Source: JBCBSK01 sp965250105 (lineage in GTDB: Bacteria > Pseudomonadota > Alphaproteobacteria > Rhizobiales > Tepidamorphaceae). Taken from it: a stretch of DNA of 64,000 nt. The notes under the pieces were generated by a model. The model was not told the DNA's origin, did no database searches, and was given only the letters and a program-made list of their open reading frames with translations. Both the position numbers and the translations under genes were made by a program. Shown piece after piece: positions 7,912 to 15,846 of the stretch. Location: the NCBI GenBank assembly GCA_965250105.1, contig OZ252290.1:744001-808000 (forward strand). Direction: 5' to 3'. Position 1 is the first letter of the stretch; each line of letters begins with the position of its first letter.

Positions 7912-10260
7912 TCACTCCGCCGCCGCGTCGAGCGCCGGCGCGTGGCTCTTCGGTTTCGCCTTCAGCCGGAGATCGCGCAATTCGTCGCGCTCTCGCGCGC
8001 CGTTGCGCAGGATCTGGTCCTTGCCCGGCAGATATTGCGGCGGGCAGAAGACGTCGTCGACACCATAGATGCCGGCCGCCTTCATGGTGAAGCCCGGATC
8101 GACGAGATGCGGCCGGCCGAAGGCGACGAGGTCGGCGCGGCCGGCGGCGACGATGGTGTTAGCCTGATCGGCGGAGGTGATGTTGCCGACGCACATGGTG
8201 GCGATACGGGCGGTGTTGCGGATCTGGTCGGAAAACGACGTCTGGAACATGCGTCCGAAGATCGGCCGCGACCAGGGCACGGTCTGGCCGGTCGACACAT
8301 CGATCAGGTCGCAGCCATGGTCCTGGAAGGCCTCGGCGATGCCGACCGCGTCGTCGCCGGTGATGCCGCCCTCGGCCCAGTCGGTCGCGGAGATGCGCAC
8401 CGACATCGGCCGTTCCTCGGGCCAGACCGCGCGCATGGCATCGAAGATCTCGAGCGGAAAGCGCAAGCGGTTTTCCAAGGACCCGCCATAGGCGTCGTCG
8501 CGCCGGTTGGTCAGCGGCGACAGGAAGCTCGCCAGAAGATAGCCGTGCGCGCAATGCAGTTCGATCATGTCGAAACCGCAAGCAATGGCGCGTTCGGTCG
8601 TCGCGACGAACTGGTCGCGGACACGGTCCATGTCGGCGCGCGTCATCTCCTTCGGCACCTGGCTTTCGGGATAATAGGGCATTGGTGACGGCCCCATGAT
8701 GTCCCAGGCGCCTTGATCGAGCGGCCGGTCCATGCCCTCCCACATCAGCTTCGTCGCGCCCTTGCGGCCGGAATGGCCGATCTGCAGGCAGATCTTCGTC
8801 GCCGACTGGCCGTGGACGAAATCGACGATCCGGGTCCATTCCGCCTGCTGGGCGTCGTTCCACAGCCCGGTGCAGCCCGGCGTGATGCGCCCTTCCGGCG
8901 ACACGCAGGTCATCTCGGTGAAGACAAGGCCCGCCCCGCCGAGCGCCCGCGACCCGTAATGGACGAGATGGAAATCGCGCGGCAGCCCGTCGACGGCGGA
9001 ATAGGTGCACATCGGCGAGACGACGGCGCGGTTGTCGACCGTCATGCCGCGCAGCCGGAACGGCTGGAACATCGGCGGCACCGGGTCGTCGCGCCGCACG
9101 CGGTCGGCCAGGAGAGGATCCTCGGCGGTGTCGCGGGCGACCAGCCCCGTCACATCGGCGACGAATTCGGGCGCGCGCAGGTCGAGATTGTCATAGGTGA
9201 TCGCCTTCGACCGGGTCATCAGGCCGAAGGAAAAGCGCAGCGGGTCCATGTCCCAGAAGCGGTCGACATGTTCGAACCAGACGAGCGACACATCGGCCGC
9301 GTGCTGGGTCTTCTCGACCTCCTCGCGGCGGGCGGTCTCGAAATCGGCCAGCGCCGCCGTCACGTCTGCGGGGTGGGCGCGGAAGGCCTCGAACAGCGCG
9401 ATCGAGTCTTCCATGGCGAGCTTGGTGCCCGACCCGATCGAGAAATGCGCCGTCGATTTGGCGTCGCCGAGGAGCACGATATTGTCCTTGACCCAGCGTT
9501 CGTTGCGGATCATCGGGAACTGGCGCCACAGCGACCGGTTGGTGATCAGTTCGTGACCGTCGAGATCGGCGGCGAAGACCTCTTCGAGAAACCGCGCCGA
9601 CTGGGTTTCGTCCATCGCGTCGAGGCCGGCGCGGGCGAAGGTCTCGGGATCGGTTTCGAGCACCCAGGTCGAACGGCCCGGCTCGTATTGATAGGTGTGG
9701 GCGATGAAGATGCCGTCGGCGGTCTCGCGGAAATAGAAGGTGAAGGCGTCGAGCGGCTTGGTCGAGCCCATCCAGGTGAAGCGGTTCGGCCTGAGATCGG
9801 TCCGGGGCTTGAAATGGTCCTCGAAACGGGTGCGGATCTGGCTGTTGATGCCGTCGGCGGCGATGACGAGATCGGCATCGGCCATCAGCGCCGGATCGTC
9901 GATATCCTGTTCGAAGAGCAATTCGACACCGAGATCGCGGCAGCGCTGATGCAGGAGCATGAGCAGCGTGCGCCGCGAACAGCCGCAGAAACCGTTGCCG
10001 CCGATGCGGTGCACCGCGCCCTTGAAGTGGATCTCGATATCGTCCCAATAGGCGAAGGACCGGGTGATCGCGCGATAGCTCTCGGCATCGTAATCAGCGA
10101 AGGTGTCGAGCGTCTGGTCGGAAAACACCACGCCGAAGCCGAACGTGTCGTCCGGCCTGTTGCGCTCATGAACCGTGATGTCATGGCCCGGCCATGTCTT
10201 CTTCATCAGAAGCGCGAAATACAGGCCGGCCGGCCCGCCACCGATCACCGCGATACGCAT
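7912..10260 (-). CDS. bifunctional salicylyl-CoA / anthraniloyl-CoA monooxygenase-oxidoreductase
   Basis: A 782-aa fusion. Residues 1 to about 375 are an FAD monooxygenase (GxGxxG within VIGGGPAGLYF; GD motif around NIVLLGDAKSTAHFSIGSGT). Residues about 398-765 are an Old Yellow Enzyme (NADH:flavin oxidoreductase) domain with FHLVHYGSRALGGAGLVFTE and SFLSPLTNRRDDAYGGSLEN. This architecture is known from 2-aminobenzoyl-CoA monooxygenase/reductase and the annotated salicylyl-CoA 5-hydroxylase family, which hydroxylate and then reduce the ring of an aromatic CoA thioester. AGGGAGG precedes the ATG at 10260. The palindromic operator lies 58-75 bp upstream. No CoA ligase, thioesterase or enoyl-CoA hydratase is in the window, so the rest of the pathway is elsewhere. 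Confidence 0.92.
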   Translation of the reverse strand: MRIAVIGGGPAGLYFALLMKKTWPGHDITVHERNRPDDTFGFGVVFSDQTLDTFADYDAESYRAITRSFAYWDDIEIHFKGAVHRIGGNGFCGCSRRTLLMLLHQRCRDLGVELLFEQDIDDPALMADADLVIAADGINSQIRTRFEDHFKPRTDLRPNRFTWMGSTKPLDAFTFYFRETADGIFIAHTYQYEPGRSTWVLETDPETFARAGLDAMDETQSARFLEEVFAADLDGHELITNRSLWRQFPMIRNERWVKDNIVLLGDAKSTAHFSIGSGTKLAMEDSIALFEAFRAHPADVTAALADFETARREEVEKTQHAADVSLVWFEHVDRFWDMDPLRFSFGLMTRSKAITYDNLDLRAPEFVADVTGLVARDTAEDPLLADRVRRDDPVPPMFQPFRLRGMTVDNRAVVSPMCTYSAVDGLPRDFHLVHYGSRALGGAGLVFTEMTCVSPEGRITPGCTGLWNDAQQAEWTRIVDFVHGQSATKICLQIGHSGRKGATKLMWEGMDRPLDQGAWDIMGPSPMPYYPESQVPKEMTRADMDRVRDQFVATTERAIACGFDMIELHCAHGYLLASFLSPLTNRRDDAYGGSLENRLRFPLEIFDAMRAVWPEERPMSVRISATDWAEGGITGDDAVGIAEAFQDHGCDLIDVSTGQTVPWSRPIFGRMFQTSFSDQIRNTARIATMCVGNITSADQANTIVAAGRADLVAFGRPHLVDPGFTMKAAGIYGVDDVFCPPQYLPGKDQILRNGARERDELRDLRLKAKPKSHAPALDAAAE

Positions 10261-10317
10261 CGCGACCCTCCCTTGCGCCATTGCGGCCCCGTCGCCGCGA
10301 CGGCCGACACGCCAAGA

Positions 10318-10335
10318 TAGTTTAGTCGTAAACTA
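10318..10335. promoter_or_regulatory. 18-bp palindromic operator, copy 2 (MarR-like)
   Basis: TAGTTTA (10318-10324) and TAAACTA (10329-10335) are perfect 7-bp arms around GTCG. It matches the copy at 1016-1033 in 15 of 18 positions. It lies in the divergent region between the monooxygenase gene and pepN, nearer the former, which is the likely target. Confidence 0.65.
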
Positions 10336-10472
10336 ATTGCCCGTAAAGCCGCCGGGACACAATGGCGCAGGCCCGTTTGCCGCGCGGCCGCGACCTGCCT
10401 AAGATGCGGCGCGTGATGCCAATGCATCGGCAGCCTTCTGACACCGCCCCGACCCTCCCAGCCGAGACCCGC

Positions 10473-13103
10473 ATGAAAACCGACACCGGCCGCACGATCC
10501 GCCTGACCGACTACCAGCCCCCGGCCTTTCTGGTCGACACGGTCGATCTCGATATCCGCCTGACAGCGACGGCGACCACGGTGGCGGCGCGGCTGGCGAT
10601 CCGGCCCAATCCGGCCGCTGACGGCGCCGGCCCGCTGGTGCTCGATGGCGAGGAACTGGCGCTCGACACGATCCGGCTCGATGGCGCCGACTTGCCGCGA
10701 GAGGCCTACAGCCATTCCGACAATAGGCTGTCAATCTCGAATGTGCCAAACGCCCCCTTCACCCTCGACACCTTGGTAACGATCGACCCTTCGGCCAATA
10801 CCCAGCTGATGGGACTTTACCTGTCGAACGGGATCTTCTGCACCCAGTGCGAGGCCGAGGGCTTCCGGCGCATCACCTTCTTCCCCGATCGGCCCGACGT
10901 TCTGTCGGTCTATACGGTGCGACTCGAGGCCGACAGATCGGCCTGCCCGGTGCTGCTCGCCAATGGCAATCCGGGCGAGACGGGCGAGGTTCCGGGCACG
11001 GATCGGCATTTCGCCATCTGGCACGATCCGCACCCCAAGCCGAGCTATCTCTTCGCGCTCGTCGGCGGCGATCTCGGCCTGGTGCGCGCGCCATTCGAGA
11101 CCGCCGCCGGCCGGCCCGTCGATCTCAGGATCTATGTCGAGCGCGGCAAGGAGGACCAGGCCGGTTTCGCGCTCGAGGCGCTGAAACAGTCGATGCGCTG
11201 GGACGAGGCGCGCTTCGGCCGAAACTACGATCTCGACGTGTTCTCCATCGTCGCGGTGTCGCATTTCAACATGGGCGCCATGGAGAACAAGGGACTCAAC
11301 ATCTTCAACGACAAATATATTCTCGCGAGCCCCGACACCGCGACCGACACCGACTACGAGAACATCGACGCGATCATCGCGCACGAATACTTCCACAACT
11401 GGACCGGCAACCGCATCACCTGCCGCGACTGGTTCCAGCTCTGCCTGAAGGAGGGGCTGACGGTCTTCCGCGACCAGGAATACACCTCCGACACGCGCTC
11501 GCGACCGGTCAAGCGCATCGCCGATGTGCGCATGTTGCGCGCCATGCAATTCGAGGAGGATGCCGGCCCGCTGGCCCATCCGGTGCGGCCGGACGCCTAT
11601 CGCGAGATCAACAATTTCTACACGCTGACCGTCTACGAGAAGGGCGCCGAGGTCATCCGCATGCTGGAGACGCTCATCGGGCGCGACGCGTTCGATCGCG
11701 GCATGCAGCTCTATTTCGACCGCATGGACGGCACCGCCGCCACCGTCGAAGACTTCATCGCCTGTTTCGAGGAGACGTCGGGCCAATCGCTCGACCAGTT
11801 CATGCGCTGGTATACCCAGTCCGGCACGCCGGTGGTCGCCGCCGAAGGCCGCCATGACGCCACGGCGCGGACCTATACGCTGACGCTGTCCCAGTCCTGT
11901 CCGCCGACGCCGGGCCAGCCGAACAAGGATCCCTTCGTCATTCCGGTCAAGCTCGGCCTTGTGTCGGATGATGGCGACGATCTGGCACTGACGAGCGACA
12001 GCGATGCGCTGCACCATGGCGATGTCATCGTGCTCGATCGGGACAGCCTGTCAGTCACCTTCAGCGGGATCGATGCCGCGCCCCTGCCCTCGCTGCCGCG
12101 CGGCTTCTCGGCGCCGGTGAAGCTCGTCTCCAACACCGATACCGGCGACTATCGCCGCGCGGCGCGCCTCGACCGCGATCCGTTCAATCGCTGGGAGGCG
12201 ATGCAGCGGCTCATGCTGGCGGAACTGACCGTCTCGGGCGGGCCGTCCGAAACCGGCATCGACGCCATCGCCGAGGCACTGGCCGCGACGCTTGGCGACG
12301 CGACGCTCGACCCCGCCTTCAAGGCCGAGATGCTGCGCCCGCCGAGCGAAAGCGACATCGCCCAGGCGATCGGTTCGGATATCGATCCGGATGCGGTTCA
12401 CGCAGCCGCCCAGGCGCTGAAGGCCGGTATCGGCCAGCGCATCGAGACCGCCCTGTCGGACGGCTATCAAGCCCAGGCGATCGACGGTCCCTATGCGCCG
12501 ACGGCGGATGCCGCGGGCCAACGGTCCTTGCGCGCCGCCTGCCTGGCGCTGCTCGTCGCCGGCGCTCCGGCGCGCGGCGGCGACATGGCGCTGGCCCAGT
12601 TCGACCAGGCCGACAACATGACGGAACGGTTCTCGGCGCTGACCCTTCTGGTCCACCATACCGACCATGGCGCGGATGCGGCGGCGCGCTTCTATGACCG
12701 CTTTTCCGACAATGCGCTGGTGGTCGACAAATGGCTCGCCGTCCAGGCCACCAAGCCCGGCGCCGCGACGCTCGATGCCGTTAGAGAGCTGACCGGGCAT
12801 CCGGCCTTCACCTATGCCAATCCGAACCGCGTCCGCTCCCTCATCGGTGCCTTCGCCATGCGTAATCCGACCGGTTTCCACCGCGCCGACGGCACAGGCT
12901 ATGGCTTCATCGCGGAAACCGTGTTGCGGCTCGACGCCAAGAACCCCCAGGTCGCGGCCAGGCTTCTGACCGCCTTCGGCTCGTGGCGTTCGCTGGAAGC
13001 GGGCCGCCGCGACAAGGCGCACGAGGCGCTCTCGACGATCCGCAGGATGACGCCGCTGTCGTCGGATGTCGCCGACATCATCGGGCGCATGACCGACGAC
13101 TGA
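10473..13103 (+). CDS. pepN: aminopeptidase N (M1 family metallopeptidase)
   Basis: An 876-aa enzyme, close to the usual 870 residues of bacterial PepN. The substrate-binding GAMEN is at 268-272, the zinc motif HEYFHNWTGNR starts at residue 304 and the second zinc Glu lies in CLKEGLTVFR. It removes N-terminal residues from peptides in the cytoplasm. The start MKTDTGRTIRLTDYQPP was chosen because PepN proteins begin close to this conserved RL-DY-P motif; an in-frame ATG at 10362 would add 37 residues of unlikely sequence. No strong Shine-Dalgarno sequence is visible. It is divergent from the catabolic genes and appears monocistronic. Confidence 0.95.
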   Translation: MKTDTGRTIRLTDYQPPAFLVDTVDLDIRLTATATTVAARLAIRPNPAADGAGPLVLDGEELALDTIRLDGADLPREAYSHSDNRLSISNVPNAPFTLDTLVTIDPSANTQLMGLYLSNGIFCTQCEAEGFRRITFFPDRPDVLSVYTVRLEADRSACPVLLANGNPGETGEVPGTDRHFAIWHDPHPKPSYLFALVGGDLGLVRAPFETAAGRPVDLRIYVERGKEDQAGFALEALKQSMRWDEARFGRNYDLDVFSIVAVSHFNMGAMENKGLNIFNDKYILASPDTATDTDYENIDAIIAHEYFHNWTGNRITCRDWFQLCLKEGLTVFRDQEYTSDTRSRPVKRIADVRMLRAMQFEEDAGPLAHPVRPDAYREINNFYTLTVYEKGAEVIRMLETLIGRDAFDRGMQLYFDRMDGTAATVEDFIACFEETSGQSLDQFMRWYTQSGTPVVAAEGRHDATARTYTLTLSQSCPPTPGQPNKDPFVIPVKLGLVSDDGDDLALTSDSDALHHGDVIVLDRDSLSVTFSGIDAAPLPSLPRGFSAPVKLVSNTDTGDYRRAARLDRDPFNRWEAMQRLMLAELTVSGGPSETGIDAIAEALAATLGDATLDPAFKAEMLRPPSESDIAQAIGSDIDPDAVHAAAQALKAGIGQRIETALSDGYQAQAIDGPYAPTADAAGQRSLRAACLALLVAGAPARGGDMALAQFDQADNMTERFSALTLLVHHTDHGADAAARFYDRFSDNALVVDKWLAVQATKPGAATLDAVRELTGHPAFTYANPNRVRSLIGAFAMRNPTGFHRADGTGYGFIAETVLRLDAKNPQVAARLLTAFGSWRSLEAGRRDKAHEALSTIRRMTPLSSDVADIIGRMTDD

Positions 13104-13299
13104 AGCATCCCATGTCGGTTATCGGCTTGGGCTTCGGTCTTCGCGATACGGCGACAGTACAATCGGCCATCCAACGTAGAAACCCTTATCATCGACTCTA
13201 GACAAAGCCGTCCTCATCGATTCGAATGAAAGTGATTCGGGATGATGCGGCATTGGCGCGGGCGTGGCGGCTCGTGCCGTCATCCCTTGAGGAGAGGGC

Positions 13300-15666
13300 A
13301 TGGCGCGGGCGCTGGAGGAAAAGCGCAGATCGCGTGATCTGCCGGATTCAGCGACGCTGGACCGGCTACGCGACTGGATCGCCAGCCGCCAGCTGCTTCA
13401 GGACGAGCGCGCCGAGCGCGTGTTCCGCCGGGCCATCGGACCGCTGACGATCTTCTTCGTCTTCCTGTTATGCGCCGTCGCGCTGGTCAACAGCTACAAT
13501 CTCTATCGCGACACCTATGATCGCGCGCATGAACTGATGGAAGCGCGCAAGGCGCTCGTCGCGGGCGAGATCTCCTATGCCATCGCGGTCGCCGTCGATC
13601 CCTACGACCCGGCGGCGACGAATTTCGCGACCCGCGCCCAGGCGCTTCTCGACCGCGTCATCGCCGACCATATCGACGAGCCCGTCGCCGCCTACCTGCT
13701 GATCGGCACCGGCGACCGGGTCATCGCCGAAACCTCGCCCATCGGCAGCTTCCACAATGAACGGCTCATCGATCTGTTCAGCGACGCCCAGCATCTCATC
13801 GTCTTTCCCGACAGCGCCGGCTCGGCCACGCTGACGCTCGACGACGGCCGCGAGATGATGGCGTCCTACCATTCCGTCGAGGGGCCGTTTTCCGGCCTCG
13901 CCGTGCTGATGCCCACCGAAAGCGTGACCGATCTCTGGCAGGAACGCGCCAGCATGGTGACGACCACGCTGATGACCGCGGTCATGGTGCTGCTGCTGCT
14001 CGGCGTCGCCTTTCACTGGCAGAACAATCAGATGCGCAGCAACACGCTGCGCTTCATGGCCGCCCGCAAGCGGTTCGAGACGGCCCTCAAGCGCGGCCAT
14101 TGCGGTCTGTGGGATTGGGACGTGGCGCGCGGCCGGATCTACTGGTCGGCATCGATGGCCGAACTCCTCGGCCATCCGCCGCGCGACATGCTGATGTCGT
14201 TCGGGCAGCTCCAGGAACGCCTGCACCCCGACGATCGCAGCGTGCTGCAGATCACCGAAAGCCTGTTGAGCGGGGAAAGCAAGGCGATCGACCACACCTT
14301 CCGGATCAAGAAGAATGACGGCGCCTGGCTGTGGGTGCGCGCGCGCGCCGAACTGGCCGCCGATCGGGACGCCGATCAAGGGCTCAGCCTCGTCGGCATC
14401 GCCATCGACGTCTCCGAGCAGAAACAGCTCGCCGAGGCGAGCCGGCGCGCCGATGCGCGGCTCCGCGACGCCATCGAGGCGATCTCGGAAGCCTTCATCC
14501 TGTGGGACGCCAACAACCGGCTCGTCATGTGCAACCGGAAATACCGCGAACTCTACGGCCTGACCCAGGAGCAGACCGCGCCGGGCACGCGCTATCGCGA
14601 GATCGCCGAACAGGGCAAGCAACTCACCATCGAATCCTCCGACATCATCGAACATCGCGGCGATGGCGGCCGCAGCTTCGAGGCCCAGCTGCAGGACGGC
14701 CGCTGGCTGCATGTCAACGAACGCCGCACCAAGGATGGCGGCTTCGTCTCGGTCGGCACCGACATCACCAAGCTCAAGCGCCACGAGACCCGGCTGATGG
14801 AAAGCGAACGCGCGCTGCTCGCCACCATCGCCGATCTCAGGCGCTCGCGGCAGGCGCTTGAACGCCAGGCGCATCAGCTCGTCGAGCTGGCCGACCGCTA
14901 TGCCTCAGAAAAGACCCGTGCCGAAATGGCCAACCGCGCCAAGTCCGAATTCCTGGCCAATATGAGCCACGAATTGCGCACGCCGCTGAACGCCATCATC
15001 GGCTTCTCCGAGATGATGGAAAACGAGAGCTTCGGCCCGCTCGGCTCGGCGAAATACAGCGAATATGTTCAGGACATCCGGTCGAGCGGGCATCACCTGC
15101 TCGATGTGATCGGCGACATTCTCGATATGTCGAAGATCGAGGCCGGCCGCTATCGCATCGACTTCGAGGATATCGACTTCACCGATCTCGCCGAGGATTC
15201 GATCCGCATGATGGAGGTGAAGGCCGGCGACAAGGCGCTCGCCTTCGAAATCGACGTGGCGCCGGGCCTGCGGCTCACCGGCGGCCGCCGCCCGCTCAAG
15301 CAGATCCTGCTCAACATCCTGTCCAACGCCGTCAAGTTCACCCCACCGGAAGGGCGCATCCGGGTGCGTATCCGCCAGGTCGCGGATGCGGTGCTGATCA
15401 GCGTTTCCGACAGCGGCATCGGCATTCCCCGCCACGCGCTCGACAAGCTCGGCCGGCCCTTCGAACAGGTCGAGAACCAGTACATCAAGAGCCATCAGGG
15501 CTCCGGCCTCGGCCTCGCCATTTCGAAATCGCTCACCGAGATGCATGGCGGCCGGCTCAGGATCTCAAGCCGCGAAGACAACGGCACGCAAGTCTCGATC
15601 CGCCTGCCGGTGACCCAGCCGGTCGGCGCGCCGGACACTTTGCCGGCAGACGAGACCGCCGCTTAG
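13300..15666 (+). CDS. pleC: membrane PAS-domain sensor histidine kinase, PleC-like
   Basis: A 788-aa kinase with a strong site GAGGAGAG before the ATG. Order: short cytoplasmic N-terminus, TM helix about 49-66, periplasmic domain about 67-218, second TM (about 222-242), two PAS domains (about 255-375 and 385-495), a coiled linker, HisKA with phosphorylatable His557 in NMSHELRTPLNAIIGFSEMM, and HATPase with DSGIGIPRHALDKLGRPFEQ and GSGLGLAIS. The kinase core resembles the PleC/DivJ/PdhS group that controls DivK phosphorylation and cell polarity. Location beside glnE, with the degP block beyond it, matches the pleC locus I recall from rhizobia. It converges with glnE. PleC assignment is by architecture and synteny. 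Confidence 0.72.
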   Translation: MARALEEKRRSRDLPDSATLDRLRDWIASRQLLQDERAERVFRRAIGPLTIFFVFLLCAVALVNSYNLYRDTYDRAHELMEARKALVAGEISYAIAVAVDPYDPAATNFATRAQALLDRVIADHIDEPVAAYLLIGTGDRVIAETSPIGSFHNERLIDLFSDAQHLIVFPDSAGSATLTLDDGREMMASYHSVEGPFSGLAVLMPTESVTDLWQERASMVTTTLMTAVMVLLLLGVAFHWQNNQMRSNTLRFMAARKRFETALKRGHCGLWDWDVARGRIYWSASMAELLGHPPRDMLMSFGQLQERLHPDDRSVLQITESLLSGESKAIDHTFRIKKNDGAWLWVRARAELAADRDADQGLSLVGIAIDVSEQKQLAEASRRADARLRDAIEAISEAFILWDANNRLVMCNRKYRELYGLTQEQTAPGTRYREIAEQGKQLTIESSDIIEHRGDGGRSFEAQLQDGRWLHVNERRTKDGGFVSVGTDITKLKRHETRLMESERALLATIADLRRSRQALERQAHQLVELADRYASEKTRAEMANRAKSEFLANMSHELRTPLNAIIGFSEMMENESFGPLGSAKYSEYVQDIRSSGHHLLDVIGDILDMSKIEAGRYRIDFEDIDFTDLAEDSIRMMEVKAGDKALAFEIDVAPGLRLTGGRRPLKQILLNILSNAVKFTPPEGRIRVRIRQVADAVLISVSDSGIGIPRHALDKLGRPFEQVENQYIKSHQGSGLGLAISKSLTEMHGGRLRISSREDNGTQVSIRLPVTQPVGAPDTLPADETAA

Positions 15667-15740
15667 ACGAGCAACCTTTGCGCGCCGTTCTCTGTGCCGG
15701 CAGATATCTTTCTGTTCAGGATGAAGCGTCTGACCCTTGA

Positions 15741-15835
15741 GGTGTCATTGCCGGACGTGGTGCGGCAATCGGGCCATGGCAGGCTAGTTGACCCCGCGCA
15801 AATGCCCCCTTCGGGACAAGTCCAGGGGTGACGAT
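15741..15835. repeat. palindromic intergenic element between convergent pleC-like and glnE genes
   Basis: ATTGCCG (15747-15753) and CGGCAAT (15763-15769) pair around a 9-nt loop. They are followed by CTTCGGGACAAGTCCAGGGG-type sequence like the interspersed repeats of many alphaproteobacterial genomes. It may act as a terminator for both convergent genes. Confidence 0.4.
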
Positions 15836-15846
15836 GCACGAAGAGG

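Noticed and set aside
10362..10472. N-terminal extension of pepN
   Set aside because: PepN proteins start near the R-L-x-D-Y motif and the extra residues look non-coding.
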